Of a stretch of 64,000 nucleotides of DNA, positions 24,784-33,108 are shown piece by piece. This DNA comes from Paenibacillus sp. FSL R7-0273 (GTDB taxonomy: Bacteria; Bacillota; Bacilli; Paenibacillales; Paenibacillaceae). The position numbers were made by a program, and so were the translations under genes. How positions within the stretch are numbered: the first letter of the stretch is position 1; each line of letters opens with the position of its first letter. The stretch lies in the NCBI RefSeq assembly GCF_000758625.1, contig NZ_CP009283.1, positions 7,086,501 to 7,150,500 on the forward strand, in the 5' to 3' direction. The notes below the pieces were generated by a model. The model saw nothing but the letters and a program-made list of their open reading frames with translations, was not told the DNA's origin and ran no database searches.

Positions 24784-25650
24784 TTACGCCTGCGCACCCT
24801 TCAGCAATGCGCTGACGCCCTCGCTGAGCGGAGTCTGCGGACGCTGCAGCAGCTTCTCCAGGTCGCCGCCCGCAATATCAAGCGCGCCTTCACGGATCGC
24901 CGCCTGAATGGCTACCACAATCGGCAGCGCTGCTTCCGGAACACCTGCGCCCGCCATTACGCTTGAATAAGTGGCATCATCCACCTGCTGTACAGGGATA
25001 TCTTTGCCAAGCACGCTGCCGACAACTGCGGCCAGCTCCGCCTGGGTAAGCGGCTTGCCTGACAGCTCATAGACGGCATTCTCGTGGCCTTCGCCGGTCA
25101 GGACAGCAGCAGCAGCCTCGGCATAATCACGGCGGGTTGCCCAGCCTACTTTACCTTCGCCGGCGGAAGTCAGCCATGGTGCTCCGGCTGCAGCAGCCTG
25201 AATGGAGCCGGCCTCATTCTCGAGATACCAGTTATTGCGCAGGAAGGCATACGGAATGCCGGATTCGCGGATGAATTCCTCAGTCGCCCGGTGCACCGGG
25301 GCAAGGAACAGGGAGCTGGTATCCGCATGTCCGACGCTTGTGTAAGCGATAAAGCTTACACCGGCCCGTACTGCTGCATCTACAGCCGCCTTATGCTGGC
25401 GGATACGCGTCTCATTGTCGCCGTCTGCCGAGACAATCAGCAGCCGGTCCACACCGGCAAATGCTGCATCAAGTGTCTCCGGCTGATCGAAATCTCCGTG
25501 GCGGACATCAACGCCGCGGGCCCGCAGGCTCTCCGCTTTCTCCGGGCTTCTTACACTTGCCACCAGGCTATCTGCCTGAACTGTCTTCAGCAAAGCCTCT
25601 GCTACAATAGAACCGAACTGTCCGGTTGCTCCAGTAAATCCGATCTTCAT
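24784..25650 (-). CDS. NmrA-family NAD(P)H-dependent reductase (quinone oxidoreductase 2-like)
   Basis: 288 residues from the ATG at 25650, chosen because an ATG five codons upstream lies inside the GGAGGA ribosome binding site. The Rossmann motif GFTGATGQFGSIVAEALL at the N-terminus, SVRSPEKAESLRARGVDVRHGDFD, and FLRNNWYLEN are typical of the QorB/YtfG atypical short-chain group, which lacks the classical Tyr-x-x-x-Lys and reduces quinones or senses redox state. It is transcribed alone. The C-terminal helices (AALPIVVAIQAAIREGALD) complete the usual length. Confidence 0.9.
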   Translation of the reverse strand: MKIGFTGATGQFGSIVAEALLKTVQADSLVASVRSPEKAESLRARGVDVRHGDFDQPETLDAAFAGVDRLLIVSADGDNETRIRQHKAAVDAAVRAGVSFIAYTSVGHADTSSLFLAPVHRATEEFIRESGIPYAFLRNNWYLENEAGSIQAAAAGAPWLTSAGEGKVGWATRRDYAEAAAAVLTGEGHENAVYELSGKPLTQAELAAVVGSVLGKDIPVQQVDDATYSSVMAGAGVPEAALPIVVAIQAAIREGALDIAGGDLEKLLQRPQTPLSEGVSALLKGAQA

Positions 25651-25903
25651 TTTACATTCCTCCATGATCTATTTTTTTATTTGAAAATACTGTATATATA
25701 GCTTTACTTACCACTTACTCTTCCGCTCTTGTAACCATTGTAGTTACAAGTTGAGCAATTGTCAAATCATTCGTTTCCGAAATACCAAATAACGGCCTGC
25801 CCGCATTCGGGCAGCCCGCCTGATTCCTTCTGATTGTTAGCCTTCCCGCAGGGTGCTATTCTTACAAGAAGTAAATATACCAAAAACAGAAAGGTCTCCT
25901 ATT

Positions 25904-26746
25904 ATGCCTAAACCTCAGACATCCATCTATGCACGCTATCTCCCGTCCGTTATCCCGGACCCGCAATATGCCGGCTCTGTGTACTGGCTCATTACCCATT
26001 CCGGCAAGCTGCTTGTAACGGAATCGCCTGAACAGACAGCCATTCCGCTGCTGGCTTCTCTTGAAGGCCTTGATGCTGCCCCTGTCCGGACCCTTTATCT
26101 CGGCTCCTTTGCCGGCATGCCCTGCTTCGCGGCCGAAGTGCCGGCTGATACGCCAGAGCCGGCAGGTATGGCCTTCCGCCCTCTGCGCACCTTGTACGAT
26201 GTGCTGGACGAGGATGTATTCCACCTGGCAGGAAGAGCACTCCAGCTGCTGGCCTGGGATGAAACCCACCAGTTCTGCGGCAAGTGCGGAGCAGCTACCG
26301 TGCTCTCGGGAACAGAGCATGCGCGCAGCTGCTCTGCTTGCGGACAGCTGTGGTACCCGAGGCTGGCCCCGGCAGTCATTACTGCCATCCTGAAGGACGG
26401 CCAGATTCTGCTCGCTCACGCACCCCATTTCCAGAATAATATGTACGGGCTGATTGCCGGCTTCGTAGAGCCGGGCGAGACGCTGGAGGACTGTGTGGTG
26501 CGTGAAATCAGGGAAGAGGTCGGCATTACGGTCAAGAATATTACTTATTTCGGCAGCCAGCAGTGGCCTTTCCCGCATTCACTGATGGTCGGCTTCCTGG
26601 CTGAATACGAGAGCGGCGAAATTAGCGTGGACGGGATTGAGCTCGATCATGCCGCCTGGTTCTCCCCGGACAGCCTGCCGAACATCCCGCCGCGGGTCAG
26701 CATCGCCCGGAAAATCATCGACTGGTACGTGGAGCAGTACAGCTAA
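25904..26746 (+). CDS. nudC: NAD+ diphosphatase NudC
   Basis: 280 residues from the ATG at 25904. A zinc ribbon CGKCG...CSACG lies at about 125-147, then a full Nudix box (GFVEPGETLEDCVVREIREE) and the NudC signature SQQWPFPHSLMVGF (usual form SQPWPFP). NudC hydrolyses NAD(H) to NMN(H) and AMP and removes NAD caps from RNA. Three Trp/Tyr residues of the substrate pocket appear conserved. A second in-frame Met lies upstream but without a ribosome binding site. It ends 84 bp before the convergent quinone reductase gene. Confidence 0.93.
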   Translation: MPKPQTSIYARYLPSVIPDPQYAGSVYWLITHSGKLLVTESPEQTAIPLLASLEGLDAAPVRTLYLGSFAGMPCFAAEVPADTPEPAGMAFRPLRTLYDVLDEDVFHLAGRALQLLAWDETHQFCGKCGAATVLSGTEHARSCSACGQLWYPRLAPAVITAILKDGQILLAHAPHFQNNMYGLIAGFVEPGETLEDCVVREIREEVGITVKNITYFGSQQWPFPHSLMVGFLAEYESGEISVDGIELDHAAWFSPDSLPNIPPRVSIARKIIDWYVEQYS

Positions 26747-26830
26747 GCCTTCCGCAGCCATACTGCCGGACAAAGCGGGGCCGGGGGGATTACACTCCCG
26801 CCCGCAGCGCCGCATCTGCAGCCTGCGCTC

Positions 26831-27418
26831 CTACCGGACTGCTGTCTTGAAGTAGCGGTACACCCTATCGAGCTTGCGCGCATGCCCGCCGCGCGGGCTC
26901 TCCATGCTGCCGAACTCAAAGAACTTCACCTTACGGATACCGACAAAGTTGAACAGCGCCTTCCTCATCAGGATCTTGTGCGCATTGCCCAGCCACAGCA
27001 GCGGGTAATGCGCCGGTCCTTTCATCACCGAAACACAAACCACCGATTTCCCCTTCAGCAGGCCTTCCGGCAGCAGTCCTCCCTTGTCCCTGTAAGCGAA
27101 GCCCGAGGCGAACATCTGGTCAATATAACCCATAAGCATCGCCGGGGGCCGGCCCCACCAGATCGGATAGACCAGCACAATGCGGTCAGCCCAAAGCAGC
27201 TGCTCACGGTATACAGCCAGCTTCGGATCGGCATGCATATCCCGCCGGCGTTTATGCTCACCAAAGACCAGCACCGGATCGAAGCCCTCCTCATATAAAT
27301 CGAGCACTTTAATGTCCTTCACCGCTGCATTGTCCCGGCTTCCCCGGAGTACCTCCTGCAAAAAAGCATAGCTCAAGCTCTGATGATTGGGATGTGTATA
27401 GATAACCAGCGTATTCAT
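26831..27418 (-). CDS. Flavodoxin-fold NAD(P)H:quinone reductase (YwrO/KefF-type)
   Basis: 195 residues. The N-terminus NTLVIYTHPNHQSLSYAFLQ and the VLVYPIWWGRPPAMLMGYIDQ block are typical of the FMN-dependent NAD(P)H dehydrogenase group (YwrO, MdaB, KefF). These reduce quinones by two electrons and protect from electrophile stress. It is divergent from a MarR regulator with paired operator-like palindromes between them, so induction by quinone-type compounds is likely but not shown. Confidence 0.9.
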   Translation of the reverse strand: MNTLVIYTHPNHQSLSYAFLQEVLRGSRDNAAVKDIKVLDLYEEGFDPVLVFGEHKRRRDMHADPKLAVYREQLLWADRIVLVYPIWWGRPPAMLMGYIDQMFASGFAYRDKGGLLPEGLLKGKSVVCVSVMKGPAHYPLLWLGNAHKILMRKALFNFVGIRKVKFFEFGSMESPRGGHARKLDRVYRYFKTAVR

Positions 27419-27434
27419 TCCAGCACCTCTTTAC

Positions 27435-27489
27435 TTATCATTTGATAACGAAATCCTAGCACACCGGCAAATTAGTTGTCAAATGATAA
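27435..27489. promoter_or_regulatory. Paired palindromic operators between the quinone reductase and MarR genes
   Basis: TTATCATTTGATAA at 27435-27448 and TTGTCAAATGATAA at 27476-27489 are each near-palindromes and are almost exact reverse complements of one another. MarR/DUF24-type regulators bind such 14-18 bp dyads. The second site overlaps the likely MarR promoter region, giving autoregulation. Confidence 0.7.
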
Positions 27490-27535
27490 TTGTTTTATGA
27501 TAAGGTTTTTGCTATGGTCATCTAGAGGTGATCCC

Positions 27536-27979
27536 ATGGGAATGAACAACAGCAGCAACAGCCCCCTATTCGGGCAAATCGTGACTTTTACAGCTGCCGT
27601 GCATCAGGTCGCGAGCGATATTACCAAAGACGTGAAATCCGGGGCGCTTACCCCTGTCCAATATAAAATCCTTGAATATATAGCTGTCAGCCAGCCGGTG
27701 ACACTGAGCGAGATCAGTGAATGCATGCATATGTCCATGCCCAATACCAGCCGTGAGCTTAAAAAGCTGACCGAAAAGCAGCTCTGCGCCAAAGTTACCG
27801 ATCCCGCCGACCGCCGCAGGCAGGGCATTACCCTCTCCCCCGCCGGTGAACAGATGATGGGCGAGGCTTTCCAGACGATCGGCCGGCGGTTTGAAGAGCG
27901 CATCGGTCAGCTTTCAGATGAAGAACGCAGGGAAATCGGGCTTGCGCTGGAGCTTTTGCAGCAGAAGGTTTTTTACTGA
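27536..27979 (+). CDS. MarR-family transcriptional regulator
   Basis: 147 residues from the ATG at 27536, which follows AGAGGTG. The winged helix is visible as YISVSQPVTLSEISECMHMSMPNTSRELKKL and the wing DPADRRRQGITLSPAGEQ. No cysteine lies in the N-terminal helix; one is at LCAKVTDP. It is divergent from the flavodoxin-like quinone reductase and most probably represses it and itself. Residues upstream of this Met are open but lack a ribosome binding site. Confidence 0.9.
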   Translation: MGMNNSSNSPLFGQIVTFTAAVHQVASDITKDVKSGALTPVQYKILEYIAVSQPVTLSEISECMHMSMPNTSRELKKLTEKQLCAKVTDPADRRRQGITLSPAGEQMMGEAFQTIGRRFEERIGQLSDEERREIGLALELLQQKVFY

Positions 27980-28086
27980 TTTATCCTCTGCCAGCAGCGG
28001 GCGCAGCCCACTATTTACCACAAAACCATTCTCCGCCGCCCGCGTCCAACTATAGACCAAAAATCTATAGGCAAGGTGATACACAT

Positions 28087-28812
28087 ATGATCAAACGCAA
28101 TACCGCTCTCCTCTCCCTGCTAATCCTGTCGCTATGCGGAGGGGGTGCCGCCTATGCAGATGCCCGGCCGCTGAAGCAGCCTGTCTCCCAGGCCAAGCTT
28201 GCCGTCCAGCCCGCTGTCATCTATGAAACGGAGATCCTCAGAGATGTCACACTGCGCAGCAAGCCGGATAGCGCAAGTGAACCGGTTAAGGAGAAGATGC
28301 TTACTGAAGGAGCCAGGGTGCATGTAATCAGCGTAACGGATGCGCTCTGGCTGAAGGTGCAGACTGAGGATAACCTGACCGGCTATCTCTCAGCCAAGCC
28401 GAAATTCACGGACTACAGCAGTGCCTCCCTTGTCCAAAAGCAGGCTGCAGCCCTGCTCGCCTACGGCAGGACCTTTAACGGCACCCCTTATGAGTTCGGC
28501 GCCTCCACCGGCCAGACCAGTACCTTTGACTGCTCGTCCTTCGTAAAACGCTTGTTTGAGGATATTCTATCCATTGAGCTGCCGCGCGTATCCTATAACC
28601 AGGCTAAGCAGGGCACCGAGGTCGGGCTGGATGAGCTGCGTCCGGGCGATCTGCTGTTCTTTACGTCGCGCGGCCTTCCTATCGGACATGTCGGTATTTA
28701 CGCGGGTAACAATAAGATGCTGCACACCTACTCCCCCAAGGAGGGCGTTCACACAGAGGTTATAGTCGGCCAGTGGAAAAAGCGCTTTGTAACCGCACGA
28801 AGAATGTTCTAA
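28087..28812 (+). CDS. Secreted NlpC/P60 peptidase with SH3 domain
   Basis: 241 residues: a signal peptide (about 1-25, ending AYADA), an SH3_3-type bacterial SH3 domain (about 50-105) and an NlpC/P60 domain (about 120-240). The catalytic triad is intact: C149 in FDCSSF, H201 in GHVGIY and H213 in MLHTYSP. Such enzymes cleave gamma-D-glutamyl-diamino acid bonds in peptidoglycan stem peptides. It is transcribed alone and followed by a strong terminator. Confidence 0.92.
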   Translation: MIKRNTALLSLLILSLCGGGAAYADARPLKQPVSQAKLAVQPAVIYETEILRDVTLRSKPDSASEPVKEKMLTEGARVHVISVTDALWLKVQTEDNLTGYLSAKPKFTDYSSASLVQKQAAALLAYGRTFNGTPYEFGASTGQTSTFDCSSFVKRLFEDILSIELPRVSYNQAKQGTEVGLDELRPGDLLFFTSRGLPIGHVGIYAGNNKMLHTYSPKEGVHTEVIVGQWKKRFVTARRMF

Positions 28813-28828
28813 CAGCGCCACGGAGCCA

Positions 28829-28884
28829 AAAAAGCCCCCGGCAGATACGGCCGTAAGACGGCTGCTCTGTCGGAGGCTTTTTAA
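28829..28884. terminator. Bidirectional terminator between NlpC/P60 and diguanylate cyclase genes
   Basis: AAAAAGCC...GGCTTTTT outer stem with additional pairing (CCCGGCAG/CTGTCGGA and ACGGCCGT). T runs on both strands suit the two convergent genes. Confidence 0.85.
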
Positions 28885-28908
28885 TTGCTGATAGTTAGTG
28901 AAGCTGCA

Positions 28909-29898
28909 TTACCGGACCTCCGGGATACAATCCAAACTGTGTGTGACCCGGTTTCTTCCGCCTTCTTTTGAAGCATAGAGTGCCTTATCGGCCTTGTGTA
29001 GCAGGGTCTGCCCCGTATCTCCGTCTGCACAGGTCGCAATCCCGGCGCTGACCGTAAGACTTCCGGTCTCCCAGACGGCAAGCTGTGTTTCCAGCCGCAG
29101 GTTCTCCGCTACCAGCCTGGCTTCATCAGCAGCCAGATCAGGCAGGATCAGAACAAACTCCTCACCGCCGTATCTGGCAGCCGTATCCTTTTCACGGGAA
29201 TGAAATCTCAGCAGGCTCCCCAGCTTCTCCAGCACATAATCGCCGGTCTGATGCCCGAAGGTATCGTTGATGCGCTTGAAATGGTCAATATCGATAATCA
29301 GCAGGGAAAACGGCTCCCCGGTCTCCCGGAACAGCTCCAGCTGCCTGCTCAGCATATCCTCAAAATAACGCCTGTTCTTTAGCCCAGTAAGCTTATCGGT
29401 CGTAGACAGCTCTACCAGCACGGCATTCAGCTCCATCAGCTCCTGCTGCTTCTGCTGAATTTCAGCATGAATCTGGTTCAGCCCGGCCAGCGCCTGATCT
29501 TTAGCCCAGTACGCCTCTTCAATCTGCTTCTTGGCCGAACGCAGCTCCTGCTCGTAATCGATGCGCTTGCTCATCTGCACCAGTACACAGTCAATGACGG
29601 CTACCCCGTCCACGATAAGGCTCCGGCCGTTCATGATGTATGGAACCGACCCGCCGCTCCCGTCCTTCAGGCTGATAAACAGCTCCTCCACATGGCCGTG
29701 CAGATTGATATTGGGGTAAAAATAAGAATGGAACACCAGCTGGTTAGCCTTCGACATAATGGATTCGATATGCTTATGCAGCAGCGCTTCCCGTGTGTAT
29801 CCCATCAGATAAAGGAAGGTATGATTCATATCCGTAATGATGCCCTGATGTGTAATTGACAGATATCCGCACGGGGCGAACTCCAGCCGTTCATCCAT
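28909..29898 (-). CDS. PAS-GGDEF diguanylate cyclase paired with RsbQ
   Basis: 329 residues: PAS (about 5-110), coiled coil (about 115-165) and GGDEF (about 168-325). The active site GGEEF is at 244-248 and an inhibitory I-site RxxD (REKD) at 235-238, so it should make c-di-GMP with feedback inhibition. The PAS domain (MDERLEFAPCGYLSI, YFYPNINLHGHVEELFISL) looks like that of RsbP, the RsbQ-dependent phosphatase of Bacillus subtilis, here with a cyclase in place of the PP2C output. It lies 41 bp downstream of rsbQ in the same operon. RsbQ probably supplies the ligand or signal for the PAS domain. No membrane segment is present. Confidence 0.92.
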   Translation of the reverse strand: MDERLEFAPCGYLSITHQGIITDMNHTFLYLMGYTREALLHKHIESIMSKANQLVFHSYFYPNINLHGHVEELFISLKDGSGGSVPYIMNGRSLIVDGVAVIDCVLVQMSKRIDYEQELRSAKKQIEEAYWAKDQALAGLNQIHAEIQQKQQELMELNAVLVELSTTDKLTGLKNRRYFEDMLSRQLELFRETGEPFSLLIIDIDHFKRINDTFGHQTGDYVLEKLGSLLRFHSREKDTAARYGGEEFVLILPDLAADEARLVAENLRLETQLAVWETGSLTVSAGIATCADGDTGQTLLHKADKALYASKEGGRNRVTHSLDCIPEVR

Positions 29899-29939
29899 TT
29901 TTAAATAACCTCACAATACTGCAAAATATTCTTGGCGGC

Positions 29940-30734
29940 TTACAGAAAGCCGCTGATCAGCGCTATTGTCTCTTCCGGGTGGCTGATATGCGGATAATGG
30001 CCCTTGGCCTGCATCAGGCGCAGCTCGCTGTTCTTCAAATGCTTGTGCAGATATTCACCTACCGCAATAGGCACAATACTGTCATCCGAGCACTGCAGAA
30101 TCAGCGTGGGCACTGCGGCATCAGCGAGTGAACCGCGGTGGTCCGACAGGAAGGTAACCTCGGCGAACTCCCGGGTAATGACCGGGTCAGCCGAAATAAA
30201 GCTGCGCTCCAAATTCTGTGTAAGCTCAGGCAGATGCGGATTGTTCATGGCAAGAGGCGCCATAAAGCTGGCCCAGCCGCTGAAATTCATCTCCATCATT
30301 TCCAGGAGCTCGGTAATATCGCTTTTCTCGAATCCGCCGAAATAGCCGTCAGCATCATTGAGATACCGCGGGGAAGGCCCGATCATGACCATTTTGGCGA
30401 ACAGCTCCGGCCGTTCAATAGAAGCCAGCATACCTATCATGGAGCTGACAGAATGTCCTATAAAAATAATATCGGTCAGCTGCAGCAGTTCGATAACATC
30501 CAGTAAATCCTGTACATACCCGCGGAAGTTACCGTAACGCTCCGTGCTGTACGCGCTTAAGTCGGAGTTCCCCGAGCCTACATAATCAAACAGCACCAGC
30601 CGGTACTCCCGCTCAAAGGCCGGTGTAATAAACTGCCACATGCTCTGATCGCATCCGAAGCCGTGGGCCAGCACGATGGTCTGCGCGCCCTCTCCGATTA
30701 CTTTAACTTTATTCCGTACCCAAACCTCTTTCAT
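29940..30734 (-). CDS. rsbQ: RsbQ-type alpha/beta hydrolase
   Basis: 264 residues, close to RsbQ of Bacillus subtilis along its whole length (AHGFGCDQSMWQFITPAFE, LFDYVGSGNSDLSAY, SSMIGMLASIERPELF). The triad is S95 (GHSVSS), D218 (LQCSDDS) and H246 (KGHYPH). RsbQ is a cytoplasmic hydrolase that turns over or delivers a small hydrophobic molecule to a PAS domain and triggers the sigma-B energy-stress branch; the family is related to strigolactone/karrikin receptors. Here no RsbP phosphatase follows. A PAS-GGDEF protein takes its place. Confidence 0.93.
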   Translation of the reverse strand: MKEVWVRNKVKVIGEGAQTIVLAHGFGCDQSMWQFITPAFEREYRLVLFDYVGSGNSDLSAYSTERYGNFRGYVQDLLDVIELLQLTDIIFIGHSVSSMIGMLASIERPELFAKMVMIGPSPRYLNDADGYFGGFEKSDITELLEMMEMNFSGWASFMAPLAMNNPHLPELTQNLERSFISADPVITREFAEVTFLSDHRGSLADAAVPTLILQCSDDSIVPIAVGEYLHKHLKNSELRLMQAKGHYPHISHPEETIALISGFL

Positions 30735-30937
30735 CTACCATTGCTCCTCATCCTGATTCTATCCACTTATTGTGGAGGCGGACGTGCGAATTGACAAGTA
30801 AATCGTTATGCCAATCTTCCTGATCATTCCAGCTAAAATGTGGCATTCAGGCAAATATTTGTTTCGCTCAGCTCAAGCCCACCCCTGTCCGAAGCGGCAG
30901 TATCCGGGTATCTGCCTAGGTGGAGCCGGTCCGCTGC

Positions 30938-31756
30938 TTACAGCTTCCGGGCAAACTCATTCAGCTTCTCGGACATCTGCTGAATTTCTTCGATAAAGGA
31001 CGCAATTTGCTCCGAGGTTGCAGCCTGCTCCTCAACAATGGAAGCGATCCGCTCAATGGAGACACCCATCTGTGACGTTGCTGCCTTGAAGGCCCCGAGT
31101 GTATCCTGAATGGTCCGGGTTGAGCTGACAGTCTCATTGGACAGCTTGCGGATCTCCTGGGCCACTATCCCGAAGCCTCTGCCCTTATCTCCGGCATGGG
31201 CCGCCTCTATAGCCGCATTAATGCCCAGCAGCTGAGTCTGGCTGGCAACATTGTTTATAAGCGCTACCACCTTATCCGTCTCGTTCACCTGCTCGCCGCT
31301 TCTCTGTGCAAGCACAAGCAGCTGCTGGGTGAAGGCCGCAAGCTCGCTTGCTCCGTCAGCTACCTGCAGCAGCCGGCTGCTTGCCTGGGCGAGCGAGCCG
31401 GACATCTGATCCGCTATCGTCCGCAGCTCGCGCTGGCGGCGCAGCTGCACCGCAATTCCGCCGATTATCCGGCCTTCCCGGTCATGGACAGGCGTAGCCG
31501 TTCCGGTGAACTCGAACCCGTAGAATTCGGCCGGTACCTCCGCCCTAAGCGGTGTATTGCTGCGGATTGCCGCCGTCAGCGGCTCCTCGGCATGGAGGGG
31601 CTGCCCCTCCCGGATATGCAGATCTATATTTTCTCCCGGCCAGTAGGCGAGGAACTTCTCCAGGTCACAGACGGCGATGGATAAATCGGCGGGAACCGCC
31701 GCCTTGATTACAGGGATTGCTGCCATGAGCTGCTCAAGCGAATCAACGTTATACAT
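30938..31756 (-). CDS. Soluble methyl-accepting chemotaxis protein (YfmS-like)
   Basis: 272 residues with no membrane segment. An N-terminal sensor module of about 110 residues (MAAIPVIKAAVPADLSIAVCDLEKFLAYWPG, resembling a PAS/GAF-like ligand domain) is followed by a short chemoreceptor signalling domain. Its hairpin tip INNVASQTQLLGINAAIEAAHAGDKGRGFGIVA is nearly canonical. Soluble receptors of this length (YfmS type) signal through CheW/CheA from inside the cell. A related protein is encoded at 53143-53979. The 200 bp to rsbQ contain only weak dyads. Confidence 0.9.
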   Translation of the reverse strand: MYNVDSLEQLMAAIPVIKAAVPADLSIAVCDLEKFLAYWPGENIDLHIREGQPLHAEEPLTAAIRSNTPLRAEVPAEFYGFEFTGTATPVHDREGRIIGGIAVQLRRQRELRTIADQMSGSLAQASSRLLQVADGASELAAFTQQLLVLAQRSGEQVNETDKVVALINNVASQTQLLGINAAIEAAHAGDKGRGFGIVAQEIRKLSNETVSSTRTIQDTLGAFKAATSQMGVSIERIASIVEEQAATSEQIASFIEEIQQMSEKLNEFARKL

Positions 31757-31992
31757 TGTGTGGCCACCTTTTTCAGTAAATCTGATTTAGCTGATATTTA
31801 TATTAATGGGTTATAGAGCTGGTACAATCCCTCAAATAACGATTGTATAAATTTTATATAATCATGATTTATATCGGCTGGCGGCGGATTATATTCAAGC
31901 GCTGCACGGTGTTTTTTGCTGCTGGTTGTGACGTAGCTTTACTACCGGGAATACGGGGAGTTAAAGGCGGTCCGGCTTCGCGGAGGGAAAGC

Positions 31993-32775
31993 AAAGGCAT
32001 TTTTGCCTTTGCTTTGGCGGGTTTGGCCTCGCAGGGCGATATCAAGGGCACTTTTGCCCTTGATTTGAGCACTTTGGCCTCGCCGAGCGAATTCAAGGGC
32101 ACTTTTGCCTTTGATTTAGCGGGTTTGGCCTCGCGGAGCGAGATCAAAGGCACTTTTGCCCTTGATTCGGGCGCTTTGGCCTCACCGAGCAAAATCAAGG
32201 GCACTTTTGCCTTTGATTCGGCGGGTTTGGCCTCGCGGAGCGAATTCAAAGGCACTTTTGCCTTTGATTCGGCCGGTTTGGCCTTACGGAGCGAATTCAA
32301 AGGCACTTTTGCCTTTGATTCGGCCGGTTTGGCCTAGCCGAGCAAAATCAAGGGCACTTTTGCCTTTGATTCGGCCGGTTTGGCCTCGCCGAGCGAAATC
32401 AAGGGCATTTTTGCCCTTGATTTGGGCGCTTTGGCCTTGCGGAGCGAATTCAAAGGCACTTTTGCCCTTGATTCGGGCGCTTTGGCCTCACCGAGCAAAA
32501 TCAAGGGCATTTTTGCCTTTGATTCGGCCGGGTTGGCCTCGCCGAGCGAAATCAAGGGCACTTTTGCCTTTGATTCGGCGGGTTTGGCCTCGCCGAGTGA
32601 TATCAAAGGCACTTTTGCCTTTGATTCGGCCGGTTTGGCCTTGCGGGGCGAGATCAAAGGCACTTTTGCCTTTGATTCGGCCGCCTTGGCCTCGCCGAGT
32701 GATATCAAAGGCACTTTTGCCCTTGATTCGGCCGCTTTGGCCTCTCCGAGCGAATTCAAAGGCATTTTTGCCTTT
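31993..32775. repeat. 51-bp tandem repeat array, 15 full units plus one partial
   Basis: Units start at 31993, 32044, 32095 and so on to 32707, with a 16th partial copy at 32758. Every step is exactly 51 bp with no insertion or deletion, though units differ at several positions. A unit contains the hairpin AAAGGCACTTTTGCCTTT, the dyad GGCCGGTTTGGCC and a GAGCGAATTC or GAGCGAAATC joint. Because 51 is divisible by 3, long frames (17-residue repeats) are open on both strands, but a single CTAG at 32333-32336 stops both. No ribosome binding site leads any of them. Together with the 11-bp array this fills the 1.35-kb gap between two genes. Probably non-coding. Confidence 0.92.
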
Positions 32776-32836
32776 AAATTCTGACGTCCGGCTGTAGATG
32801 CGACAGCGCTACAGGTAAGCCGTCGACCAGCGGGCC

Positions 32837-32866
32837 ATAAAAAAAGCGCCCCACAAAAGGCGCTGA
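32837..32866 (-). terminator. Terminator of the SLH-GH18 gene
   Basis: On the minus strand AGCGCC / GGCGCT is followed by T7. It lies 240 bp beyond the GH18 stop, after the 11-bp repeats and just before the 51-bp array. Confidence 0.75.
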
Positions 32867-32914
32867 GATAAGGACGAGTGCACTTATACTTTGATTGTTC
32901 CTCAACTGTTCTCC

Positions 32915-33024
32915 ATTTACTCTTCATTTACTCTTCATTTACTCTTCATTTACTCTTCATTTACTCTTCATTTACTCTTCATTTACTCTTCATTTAACCT
33001 TCATTTAACCTTCATTTACTACTC
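32915..33024. repeat. 11-bp tandem repeat array (ATTTACTCTTC)
   Basis: Seven identical ATTTACTCTTC units from 32915, two ATTTAACCTTC variants and a degenerate copy follow in exact 11-bp steps; decayed versions continue to about 33100. The period is not a multiple of three, so it is non-coding. It would form the 3' untranslated part of the GH18 transcript. Confidence 0.92.
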
Positions 33025-33108
33025 ACTTACTCTTCATTTTACTTCTTCATCCATCCTTTAATTGTTCCTCACTTACTCTTCACTTGCCCCTCACTTACTC
33101 CCCCGCAA

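Noticed and set aside
31843..32337. Long plus-strand frame (and others at 32156-32797, 32380-32784, and minus 31869-32306, 32334-32927) across the 51-bp array
   Set aside because: Frames stay open in several phases only because the unit is 51 bp. None has a ribosome binding site, they overlap each other and one CTAG stops both strands.
31993..32775. CRISPR-like array
   Set aside because: The units are directly adjacent with no unique spacers, and no cas genes are present.
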